Shown here: positions 6,653-12,407 of the stretch, piece after piece | Layout of the letters: each line of letters starts with the position of its first letter | Position numbering within the stretch: position 1 is the stretch's first letter | Notes under the pieces: generated by a model | What the model saw: the letters and a program-made list of their open reading frames with translations, nothing else | Database searches by the model: none | What the model was told of the DNA's origin: nothing | Translations under genes and position numbers: made by a program | Source of the DNA: an uncultured Oscillospiraceae bacterium | GTDB taxonomy: Bacteria > Bacillota > Clostridia > Oscillospirales > Oscillospiraceae | DNA: 12,407 nucleotides | Direction: 5' to 3' | NCBI GenBank assembly: GCA_944385645.1 | Contig: CALWYA010000028.1 | Span: forward strand, 1 to 12,407

Positions 6653-6685
6653 AAAAAGCCGGCCGCGGTGACGCCGCGGCCGGCT
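6653..6685 (-). terminator. Rho-independent terminator of lepB
   Basis: On the - strand a perfect 12-bp GC-rich stem (6674-6685 with 6657-6668, loop of 5 nt) runs into five T residues (A run at 6653-6657 on the + strand; the last A also closes the stem). It begins 15 bases after the lepB stop and directly abuts the spoIID -35 box. Confidence 0.93.
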
Positions 6686-6700
6686 CTGGTTCAGCTCGGT

Positions 6701-7375
6701 TCACATGGGCCCGAAGCGGTCCGGGGGCCACAGAGCCAGGACCACCTTGCCCAGCACATAGTCCTCGTCGATGGTCCCCAGCAGCTCGTGGCGGCTGTCG
6801 GTGGAGCCGTTTCGGTTGTCCCCCATGACGAAGATGGAACCCTCGGGCACCTCCCAATGGGTCCCCCACATCATGGGGTCGGAGGGCAGATACATGGGGC
6901 CGTTGATATAGGGCTCGTCCAGGGGAGTACCGTCCACATAGACGGTGCCGGTGGTGTAGTCGATGTCCACAGTCTGCCCCTCCACGGCGATGACCCGCTT
7001 GACAATGGCCTTGTCCTTCACCTGGGGCAGGGTGTCCTGGGCGGTCTTGGTGAGGACCACGATGTCCCCCTGCTCCGGCTGATAGCCCAGGGACCAGATG
7101 AGCATCATCTCCCCGTCCTGAAGGGTGGGGTCCATGGAGTGGCCGTCCACCCGGGTGAGGCGGGCGAAGCAGTTGAACAGCACCACCGCCGCCAGCACGC
7201 AGCCCATCACCAGCTGGAGCCACTCGTATAATCCGGCCCCCGGCCGGCGGGGCTTTTTGGCCTCCCCGGTCTCTTCGGTCTCCCCGGCGGGCTCCGCCGG
7301 AGCTCCGGAGGCCGCGCCCTCTAGAGCTTCCTCCGGGAGGGGCTGGCCCTGGGGCCGCTCGTTGTATTCGTCCAT
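6701..7375 (-). CDS. lepB: Signal peptidase I
   Basis: The 224-aa type I signal peptidase removes signal peptides from exported proteins at the outer face of the membrane. Start ATG 7373-7375 is chosen because aggagg lies 8 bases upstream (7384-7389); a 30-codon longer frame would begin upstream of the promoter. Residues 1-48 are a hydrophilic, Glu/Pro/Ala-rich cytosolic tail, longer than in B. subtilis SipS. A single membrane helix spans about 51-70. The catalytic Ser80 lies in GHSMDPTLQDG and the general-base Lys126 in VKRVIAVEG; the conserved GDNRNGSTDSR box is at 185-195. The Lys base marks it as the prokaryotic rather than the ER-type enzyme. The gene has its own promoter and terminator. 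The secreted hydrolase at 886-3402 would be one of its substrates. Confidence 0.96.
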   Translation of the reverse strand: MDEYNERPQGQPLPEEALEGAASGAPAEPAGETEETGEAKKPRRPGAGLYEWLQLVMGCVLAAVVLFNCFARLTRVDGHSMDPTLQDGEMMLIWSLGYQPEQGDIVVLTKTAQDTLPQVKDKAIVKRVIAVEGQTVDIDYTTGTVYVDGTPLDEPYINGPMYLPSDPMMWGTHWEVPEGSIFVMGDNRNGSTDSRHELLGTIDEDYVLGKVVLALWPPDRFGPM

Positions 7376-7400
7376 AACAGGGTCCTCCTGATCCAAGGGG

Positions 7401-7418
7401 CGCCGCCCGCGGGCGGCG
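7401..7418 (-). promoter_or_regulatory. GC palindrome in the lepB leader
   Basis: An 18-bp perfect palindrome (cgccgccc, gc, gggcggcg) sits a few bases after the predicted lepB transcript start near 7423 and 12 bases before its ribosome-binding site. No T-run follows. It could stabilise the mRNA 5' end or weakly stop read-through from yhaN; neither is shown. Confidence 0.5.
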
Positions 7419-7429
7419 GAGATTCTGCT

Positions 7430-7458
7430 ATTATACCCGCTTTTCCAGGGAAATGCAA
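7430..7458 (-). promoter_or_regulatory. Sigma-A promoter of lepB
   Basis: On the - strand TTGCAT (7453-7458) and a perfect TATAAT (7430-7435) are separated by 17 bp. It lies just after the yhaN stop codon. As no clear terminator separates yhaN from lepB, lepB may also be reached by read-through. Confidence 0.85.
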
Positions 7459-7461
7459 CCG

Positions 7462-9702
7462 TCACAGCTCCAGCCGGGTGACCCCCGGGAGGCCGGCCAG
7501 CAGCTCCTCCTCCCGCCGGCGGCAGGTGAACAGGAGCAGCTGCTGCTCCCCGGCCAGCTCCCGGAGCAGGTCCAGGGCCAGCTTCAGCCGGCCCTCGTCA
7601 AAGGCCAGCAGGGTGTCGTCCAGGACGATGGGGGGCTTCTGGGGCAGGCACAGGGCGCAGATGGCCAGGCGCAGGGCCAGGTACAGCTGATCCGCCGTCC
7701 CCCGGGACAGGTAGAGGGCGCTGTGGGGCAGCACCGCGCCGGCCTCCCGCACCGAGCCCTGAAAGTCCCGGGTGAGGGTGAGCTCGCCGTATTTCTCCCC
7801 GGTGAGCCGGGCCAGATAGGTCCCGGCCAGCTTGGCCAGGGCGGGGGAGAACCGCTCCTGGAGCCGGGCGTTGGCCTTTTCCAGACCCTCCATGGCCAGG
7901 GCGATGGCGTCGTACTCCAGCTGCCGCCGGCCCAGCCGCTCCTCCAGCTCCTGCCGCCTGGCCTCCAGGGCGGCCGGGTCCCCCATGGCCCGCTGCCGGC
8001 CCCGGGCCTGGTTCAGCTGGGCGGAGAGCTCCTCCAGCCGGGCCTGGACCGCCGCCAGCTCCCGCCGGGTCTCCTCCAGAGTGCCCGCCGGGGCCTGGAT
8101 CGGGGCGTCGGGGAGGGGCTCCCGCCCCGCCCCCTGGGCGGCCAGGTCGTCCACCCGCCGCCGCCGCTCCTCCAGCCGGTCCCGGGCGGCGGTCAGCTCG
8201 TGCTCCCGGTTCAGGGCCCGGGACAGGGCGGCGGACACCCCGAACAGGTCCCGCACCTCGGGGGCGAAGGGGCGCACGAAGTTCATCAGGTCGGTCCGGC
8301 TGTTCTCCCGCCGGGCCTGCCGGTCGCTGAGGGCCCCCCGGACGGTTTTCAGGGCCTCGGCGGCCCGGTCGGCCTCCTGACAGCGCCCGGCATAGGCCCG
8401 GGCCAGCTCGGCCAGCTCCTCCGGGTCGGAGCTCCCCCACCGGGCCAGGATGGTCTCCCGCTGCCGGACCAGGCGGCCCTTCTGGTTCAGGGCCAGGGCG
8501 GACAGCAGGGAGAGGGCCAGATAGAGGCATACGCCCCCCGCCCACAGGGGGGTCAGCTGGGTGAAGATGCCGGCGGCCACCGCCGCGCCGCCCAGCAGCA
8601 GGCCGACAATCTGCAGGGACAGGAAGCGGCGCCCCTGCCCGGCCGCCCGGGCGGCGGCTTCCGCGCAGGCCCTGCGGTCGTTCTCCGCCCGCTCCAGGGC
8701 CTCCGGGCCGGACAGCCCCTGGAACCGCTCGTCCTGGGCCGCCCGCTGGGCCTGGGCGTAGGCCTCCTCCGCCTCCCGGAGGGCGGATTCCCCCGCCCGG
8801 ATCTCCTCGTCCAGCACCTTGAGATACTGCAATTCCCCCTGGGCCCGGCGCAGAGCCTCCCGGTCGGGGAGGGGGCGGTCCCGCTCCTCCGCCTCCAGGG
8901 CGGACAGGGCCTCCCGGGCGGCCTGGCAGTCGGCCCGGGCCGCCGCGTACCGCTCCTCCAGCGCCCGCCGGGCCAGCAGCCTATGGGCCGCCTCCCGAGC
9001 GGCCAGTTCGTCCCGGCGGTCCTCCAGCTTGGCCCGCTCCCCCTCCAGATCGGTGAGCCGGGCGGTTACTTCCTCCAGCTGGGTCAGCGTGTCCCGCACC
9101 TGGGCCAGCTCCCCCTCCAGCCGGGGAATCTCCCCCACGCTGCGGTTGACCCGGCGGCGGTTGAGCCAGTCCTTCAGCCGGCCCTGGACCTGGGAGAAGG
9201 AGACCTCCTCCTCCCCGGAGGAGGCCAGGGCGGCGATGCGCCGCTCCAGCTGGGGGGCGGAGGTGACCGAGAGCTGGTCTCCGCCCAGGAAGGCGGAGCG
9301 GGCAAACACCTCGGCCCCCACTCCGGTGAGCAGCTCCCCGCAGGTCTCGCCGGTGAGGCCGGGGACGGACTCCTGGGTGCCGGTGTACACCGCCGAGAAG
9401 GCGCCGAAGGGAGTGTTCCCCCGGGGCCCCCGGCGGATGGTGACCGACCGGCCCTCCCACTCCAGCTCCAGCTCCCCCTCCATGGGGGCGCCCGACCAGG
9501 GCTGATAGCGGTTTTTGTCGGCCAGATAGCCCTTCTTGTCCCGGTCACGGGTGTCGATGCCGTAGAGCATGGCCCGCCAGAAGGCGCACCAGGTGGACTT
9601 GCCCCCCTCGTTGGGGGCGTAGATCACGGTGAGGCCGGGCCCCGGCTCCAGCCGGGCGTGGTCCAATTTGCCGAAGGCGGCGGTCATGGACTTGATTTTC
9701 AC
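7462..9702 (-). CDS. yhaN: YhaN-like AAA/SMC-type ATPase (SbcC/Rad50-related) with central membrane hairpin
   Basis: A 746-aa ATPase of the Rad50/SbcC superfamily, shorter than B. subtilis YhaN (about 960). The N-terminal P-loop is APNEGGKST (29-37). Two coiled-coil arms (about 190-350 and 420-610) flank the centre. The C-terminal half carries the ABC-type signature LSRGTADQ (665-672) and Walker B VLDD (693-696). In place of a Rad50 zinc hook the centre holds two hydrophobic segments (about 364-383 and 388-408), so the coiled coil appears to turn at the membrane. The start is GTG 9702, with cccctcct (read on the + strand, 9711-9718) 8 bases upstream. It overlaps the yhaO stop by 4 bases (GTGA), so the two are translationally coupled and their proteins probably form one complex. 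The exact role is not settled; DNA-end processing or nucleic-acid turnover is likely. Confidence 0.88.
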   Translation of the reverse strand: MKIKSMTAAFGKLDHARLEPGPGLTVIYAPNEGGKSTWCAFWRAMLYGIDTRDRDKKGYLADKNRYQPWSGAPMEGELELEWEGRSVTIRRGPRGNTPFGAFSAVYTGTQESVPGLTGETCGELLTGVGAEVFARSAFLGGDQLSVTSAPQLERRIAALASSGEEEVSFSQVQGRLKDWLNRRRVNRSVGEIPRLEGELAQVRDTLTQLEEVTARLTDLEGERAKLEDRRDELAAREAAHRLLARRALEERYAAARADCQAAREALSALEAEERDRPLPDREALRRAQGELQYLKVLDEEIRAGESALREAEEAYAQAQRAAQDERFQGLSGPEALERAENDRRACAEAAARAAGQGRRFLSLQIVGLLLGGAAVAAGIFTQLTPLWAGGVCLYLALSLLSALALNQKGRLVRQRETILARWGSSDPEELAELARAYAGRCQEADRAAEALKTVRGALSDRQARRENSRTDLMNFVRPFAPEVRDLFGVSAALSRALNREHELTAARDRLEERRRRVDDLAAQGAGREPLPDAPIQAPAGTLEETRRELAAVQARLEELSAQLNQARGRQRAMGDPAALEARRQELEERLGRRQLEYDAIALAMEGLEKANARLQERFSPALAKLAGTYLARLTGEKYGELTLTRDFQGSVREAGAVLPHSALYLSRGTADQLYLALRLAICALCLPQKPPIVLDDTLLAFDEGRLKLALDLLRELAGEQQLLLFTCRRREEELLAGLPGVTRLEL

Positions 9703-10787
9703 AGCAGGTTCCCCTCCTCCCGGTCCTCCAGGGCGGCCAGGCCGTACCGGGCGGCCAGCTGGAGCTTCGGATCGTCCGGGTCCTGTTCACACAGGGCCCA
9801 CATCTCCCGGAGGAACAGACCGGTGAGGGAGTCCTCCTCCCGGCGCTTCCACAGGTCCAGGGGCAGCCGGGTGTGGTCCCGGATGGTGAGGCCGTAGCAC
9901 AGGGGGGCCAGGGCCTCCTCCAGGGCGGTCAGATCGGGGCGTTCCCCCTCCCCGGTGAGCAGGACGCGGAAGATGTGCGCCCCGGCGTCAGGGGGCAGGG
10001 CGGCCCGGACGGCGGCCAGACAGTCGGTCTGCCCCGTCAGGTCCACCGTCAGCCGCTCATACCGCCGCCGGCACAGGGGGACGAACTGGGCGGACACCGC
10101 CCCCGGCTCCGCCTCCACGTACAGGACCCCCTTCTCTCCCGTCTCGTCGAAGCCCCGGCCCTCGGGACAGCCGGGGTAGGCCCAGAAGGTGTTCCCCGCC
10201 CGCTGGAGCTCAGTGCGCTGGTGGATGTGGCCCAGGGCCAGGTAGGTCAGGCCGCTGCGGGCGATGTCCTCCGGAGTGAGGGGACCGTAGGGACTCTGGG
10301 GGGCGGTGTCCCCGTGGAGGCAGCCCAGGTGGAGTTCCCCGTCCGCCGGGGCGGAGAAGCCCGCCAGGGGGCTGTCCTCCTGGTGGGGGGAGCAGAAGGC
10401 CCGGCCCCAGACGGTGCAGTTCCAATCAGGCAGGGGGACGCCCTCCATCCGGGGGGTGCGGAAGATGTGGACCTGCTCCGGCCAGTCGGGGGCAGCCCAC
10501 ACCGACTTCTCGGACCAGCAGTCGTGGTTGCCCGGGGCGATAAACACCGGACAGGGCATCTCCCCCAGGGCGATTTTCAGGGCCCGGACGGTCTCGGGGT
10601 AGATCCGCTCCGAGTCCAGCAGGTCGCCGGACAGGAGGACCAGGTCGGCCCCCCTGTCCCGGGCCAGCTGGGCCAGCCGGGCGGGCAGCTTCCGCAGCTC
10701 CTGCCGCCGCCGGGCGGCCCGCTCGGGGCTCAGGCCGGAGAAGGGGCTGTCCAGATGGAAGTCGGCCCCGTGGATCAGTTTCACCAT
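9699..10787 (-). CDS. yhaO: YhaO-like metallophosphoesterase (SbcD/Mre11-related nuclease)
   Basis: A 362-aa calcineurin-like phosphoesterase of the Mre11/SbcD family. The five metal motifs are all present: GADFHLDS (Asp9, His11), LLSGDLLD (Asp55), GNHD (Asn87, His88, Asp89), CLHGD (His158) and ALGHIH (His187, His189). His88 is the expected transition-state residue. The remaining 150 residues form the capping and ATPase-contact region. Start ATG 10785-10787 has cctctct (+ strand, 10797-10803) 9 bases upstream; a 26-codon longer frame has no ribosome-binding site and would overlap ymdB. It lies 16 bases after ymdB and overlaps yhaN by 4 bases, which fits a nuclease/ATPase pair. It is distinct from classic sbcCD in its YhaN-type partner. 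No LexA-like operator was seen at the operon promoter. Confidence 0.9.
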   Translation of the reverse strand: MVKLIHGADFHLDSPFSGLSPERAARRRQELRKLPARLAQLARDRGADLVLLSGDLLDSERIYPETVRALKIALGEMPCPVFIAPGNHDCWSEKSVWAAPDWPEQVHIFRTPRMEGVPLPDWNCTVWGRAFCSPHQEDSPLAGFSAPADGELHLGCLHGDTAPQSPYGPLTPEDIARSGLTYLALGHIHQRTELQRAGNTFWAYPGCPEGRGFDETGEKGVLYVEAEPGAVSAQFVPLCRRRYERLTVDLTGQTDCLAAVRAALPPDAGAHIFRVLLTGEGERPDLTALEEALAPLCYGLTIRDHTRLPLDLWKRREEDSLTGLFLREMWALCEQDPDDPKLQLAARYGLAALEDREEGNLL

Positions 10788-10803
10788 GGAAGAAGTCCTC
10801 TCT

Positions 10804-11580
10804 TTACTCCTGGATGTCCGTCCGGCGGACGGACAGGCACTTTTTCGTCTCGGTGTCGATGGCAAACAGGCAGGCGTTGAGCTTGCAGGGGCCCTCCGCC
10901 TCCTCGTACCGCCGGGGCAGCCCCCCCAGGAACAGGTTGAGGGAGTTGGCCGGCTTGATGCCCAGCACCGACCGGCTGGGGCCGGTCATTCCCAGGTCGG
11001 TGACGAAGCCCGTCCCCTTGGGGAGCACCTGGCAGTCGGCGGTGGGCACGTGGGTGTGGGTCCCCCAAACCGCCGCCGCCCGGCCGTCCAGGTGCCAGCC
11101 CATGGCCCCCTTCTCGCTGGTGGCCTCGGCGTGGAAGTCCACCAGGGCCAAATCGTAGTCCTGCCCCCGCAGGAGGAAGTTGACCTCCTTGAAGGGGCTG
11201 TCCAGGTTGGGGTTGAGCTCCACCCGGCCCATCAGGTTGAGGATGGCGATCCGGAGCCCCCGGCAGGGGTAGATGCCCATGCCCCGGCCGGGTACCCGGC
11301 CGGCGTAGTTGGCCGGGCGGAGGATGCGGGGCTCCTTGTCCAGAAAGTCCCCGATCTGGATGCGGTTCCAGGTGTGGTTGCCCAGGGTGATCACGTCGGC
11401 CCCGGCCTCCAAAATCCGCCGGGCCTGGGCGGGGGTGATGCCCACCCCCGAGGCGTTCTCCCCGTTGACCACGGCGAAGTGGGCCCCCGTCTCCTCTTTC
11501 AGCCCGGGCAGGCGGCGGGACAGGATGTCCAGCCCTCCCTCGCCCACCACGTCGCCCACGGCCAGCACCCGCAGCTCCAT
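10804..11580 (-). CDS. ymdB: YmdB family metallophosphoesterase (2',3'-cyclic nucleotide phosphodiesterase)
   Basis: The 258-aa protein matches the TIGR00282/YmdB family in length (B. subtilis 264) and in every active-site residue I know: Asp10 in AVGDVVG, Glu41 and Asn42 in NGENASG, Asn68 and His69 in GNHTW, His150 in DFHAEATSEK, and His175 and His177 in GTHTHVPTAD. In B. subtilis YmdB hydrolyses 2',3'-cAMP and influences the choice between motility and biofilm; its gene is beside rny. Here it heads the ymdB-yhaO-yhaN operon, with 16 bases to yhaO, so its dose is tied to the nuclease/ATPase pair instead. The start ATG (11578-11580) has aaagggga 8 bases upstream (11589-11596). A role linking cyclic-nucleotide products of RNA decay to regulation is inference from the family. 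Confidence 0.95.
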   Translation of the reverse strand: MELRVLAVGDVVGEGGLDILSRRLPGLKEETGAHFAVVNGENASGVGITPAQARRILEAGADVITLGNHTWNRIQIGDFLDKEPRILRPANYAGRVPGRGMGIYPCRGLRIAILNLMGRVELNPNLDSPFKEVNFLLRGQDYDLALVDFHAEATSEKGAMGWHLDGRAAAVWGTHTHVPTADCQVLPKGTGFVTDLGMTGPSRSVLGIKPANSLNLFLGGLPRRYEEAEGPCKLNACLFAIDTETKKCLSVRRTDIQE

Positions 11581-11617
11581 CGGTCAAGTCCCCTTTCTCC
11601 CAAAGTCTTTCTTCCCC

Positions 11618-11646
11618 ATTATAGCGGGTTTGGGGGCGGTTGGCAA
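11618..11646 (-). promoter_or_regulatory. Sigma-A promoter of the ymdB-yhaO-yhaN operon
   Basis: On the - strand TTGCCA (11641-11646) and TATAAT (11618-11623) are separated by 17 bp. The predicted start near 11611 leaves a leader of about 30 nt. Confidence 0.85.
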
Positions 11647-11670
11647 CAAGGGAGATAGGAGTTGCAATGA

Positions 11671-11719
11671 GGAATGAGGAGTTAGGAATTAGGAATTGAT
11701 AATTAAGAATTGAAAATTT
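11671..11719. repeat. Degenerate heptad tandem repeat
   Basis: Seven consecutive 7-nt units are visible, consensus about GGAATTR: ggaatga, ggagtta, ggaatta, ggaattg, ataatta, agaattg, aaaattt. Two more related units (ggagata, ggagttg, 11651-11664) precede them after a one-base phase slip. The tract is AT-rich and lies just upstream of the ymdB operon -35 box. Confidence 0.7.
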
Positions 11720-11787
11720 TTGGGGGACGCCCCTGAGAGGATAGACGGACCGGAATTTTCGTAGGTACGGCCCCATGTGGCCGCCCG

Positions 11788-11882
11788 GGCTCTCCCTCCG
11801 TCTGGCCTTCGGCCAGCCACCTCCCTCGTCAGAGGGAGGCTTTTGGGGGAGGGCTCCTTGGTCCCCCTTAGAGGGAGAAGCC
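11788..11882. repeat. Palindromic intergenic element, MITE-like / structured
   Basis: Terminal inverted repeats are ggctctccctc (11788-11798) and gagggagaagcc (11871-11882), which pair with a single bulge. Between them lie ctggcc-ttc-ggccag (11802-11816), cctccctc-gtca-gagggagg (11820-11839), and an imperfect stem from the G run near 11844 to tccccctt near 11868. The whole folds into a branched structure of about 95 nt. I recognise the general look from intergenic repeats of gut Clostridia, but copy number cannot be judged here. No coding potential. Confidence 0.65.
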
Positions 11883-11896
11883 ATGATAGGGCCCTG

Positions 11897-11928
11897 CCGA
11901 GGCCCGGCGGCGACAGCCGCGGGCTCGG
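11897..11928. repeat. Isolated hairpin after the palindromic element
   Basis: Left arm 11897-11911 (ccgaggcccggcggc) pairs with right arm 11916-11928 (gccgcgggctcgg) with two single-base bulges and loop gaca. The rest of 11929-12020 shows no gene or clear signal beyond a short direct repeat of agagaggcc. Confidence 0.5.
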
Positions 11929-12025
11929 TGGAGAGAGGCCGACGCTTCCTGTCAGAGAGAGGCCGCGCGCAGCGGGCCAAAGAGCCGGGCTGGCGTGAAA
12001 ATTTTTCAAACCTGGTACTTTTTCC

Positions 12026-12054
12026 TTTACAAGGGGGAGAATTTATGATATAGT
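12026..12054 (+). promoter_or_regulatory. Sigma-A promoter of rpsO
   Basis: TTTACA (12026-12031) and TATAGT (12049-12054) are separated by 17 bp. The predicted start is near 12061, leaving a leader of about 120 nt before the rpsO ATG. Confidence 0.82.
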
Positions 12055-12060
12055 AACCGG

Positions 12061-12180
12061 GCGCTGAAGAGGCGCGGCCCATCCCCCTGGTTCCAGGGTA
12101 CGGCCCGGGCAACAGTCCGGGGCTTCACCCGCCTGGTACGCGGAGGTTCGGGCAAATGAATTCAGAAAGGTGGAATCCCC
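12061..12180 (+). promoter_or_regulatory. Structured rpsO leader, probable ribosomal protein S15 autoregulatory element
   Basis: The leader carries several local stems: gcgc (12061-12064) with gcgc (12072-12075), ccctg (12085-12089) with caggg (12094-12098), gcccgg (12103-12108) with the ccgggg stretch at 12117-12123, and ccgc with gcgg around 12129-12143. S15 is known to repress its own mRNA through leader structures in several bacterial phyla, including Firmicutes. I could not match this leader to a defined class by eye. The ribosome-binding site aaaggtgg is at 12166-12173. Confidence 0.5.
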
Positions 12181-12407
12181 ATGATCCGCAAGGACGAAAA
12201 GACGGCCGTCATTGAGGCCAACCGCACCCACGAGAATGACACCGGCTCCCCGGAGGTGCAGATCGCCATTCTCACCGCCCGCATCAACGAGCTGACCGAG
12301 CACCTGAAGGTGCACATCCACGACAACCACAGCCGCCGCGGCCTGTACAAGATGATCGGTAAGCGCCGCAAGCTGCTGGACTACCTGATGGCCAAGGACA
12401 TCGAGCG
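12181..12407 (+). CDS. rpsO: 30S ribosomal protein S15 (partial, cut by window end)
   Basis: The first 75 codons of about 89 are present. The N-terminus MIRKDEKTAVIEANRTHEND and the core TGSPEVQIAILTARI, HDNHSRRGL and KRRKLLDYL match S15 throughout. S15 binds the 16S rRNA central domain at the three-way junction of helices 20-22 and nucleates platform assembly. The ATG is 7 bases after aaaggtgg. In Bacillota pnp often follows; that region is outside the window. Confidence 0.97.
   Translation, partial: MIRKDEKTAVIEANRTHENDTGSPEVQIAILTARINELTEHLKVHIHDNHSRRGLYKMIGKRRKLLDYLMAKDIE

Noticed and set aside
7453..9897. An 814-codon open frame on the + strand across yhaN
   Set aside because: Pro/Gly/Gln/Leu-rich shadow of the GC-rich ATPase gene, which has intact Walker A, signature and Walker B motifs on the other strand.
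10781..12112. A 443-codon - strand frame covering the ymdB region and the intergenic repeats
   Set aside because: It is out of frame with ymdB, begins in non-coding repeats, and has no ribosome-binding site or recognisable domain.
12061..12160. tRNA-like appearance (ggttc-type motifs and stacked stems) before rpsO
   Set aside because: No acceptor stem, CCA end or anticodon arm can be assembled; it is better explained as the rpsO mRNA leader.

Overview
The window comes from a chromosome of high-GC, endospore-forming Bacillota, most likely a gut Oscillospiraceae-type bacterium (Flavonifractor/Pseudoflavonifractor-like). This is inferred, not proven. The evidence is the combination of RNase Y, YmdB, the YhaN/YhaO pair, SpoIID with a textbook sigma-E promoter, GC-rich codon use, and palindromic intergenic repeats of a kind common in gut Clostridia. 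No CRISPR array, rRNA, tRNA, transposase or phage gene is visible.

Layout. Positions 1-114 hold the 3' end of a glyceraldehyde-3-phosphate dehydrogenase gene and are followed by a strong terminator. An AT-rich gap leads to a small XRE-family regulator (359-685, +). A secreted two-module alpha/beta-hydrolase (886-3402, +) follows, with its own sigma-A promoter and a long hairpin at the 5' end of its leader. The + genes meet the - genes across 3403-3719, which carries a cluster of hairpins. All genes from 3720 to 11580 are on the - strand. Read in the direction of transcription they are ymdB, yhaO and yhaN (one operon from a TTGCCA/TATAAT promoter), lepB (own TTGCAT/TATAAT promoter, then a terminator), spoIID (sigma-E promoter, then a terminator) and rny (TTGACA/TACAAT promoter with a structured leader of about 140 nt). 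A 534-bp divergent region (11647-12180) separates ymdB from rpsO (+, cut by the window end). It holds a heptad tandem repeat, a roughly 95-bp palindromic element, the rpsO promoter and a probable S15 autoregulatory leader.

How the genes fit together. RNase Y starts mRNA decay at the membrane, and YmdB is the cyclic-nucleotide phosphodiesterase encoded next to it in many Bacillota. Here the two are separated by yhaO/yhaN (an SbcD/SbcC-like nuclease-ATPase pair), signal peptidase I and the sporulation transglycosylase SpoIID. Most of this is housekeeping content. The least understood gene is the secreted hydrolase, which has one intact and one apparently dead catalytic module. The most informative non-coding signals are the sigma-E promoter packed against a terminator, the hydrolase leader hairpin, the rny and rpsO leaders and the palindromic repeats.
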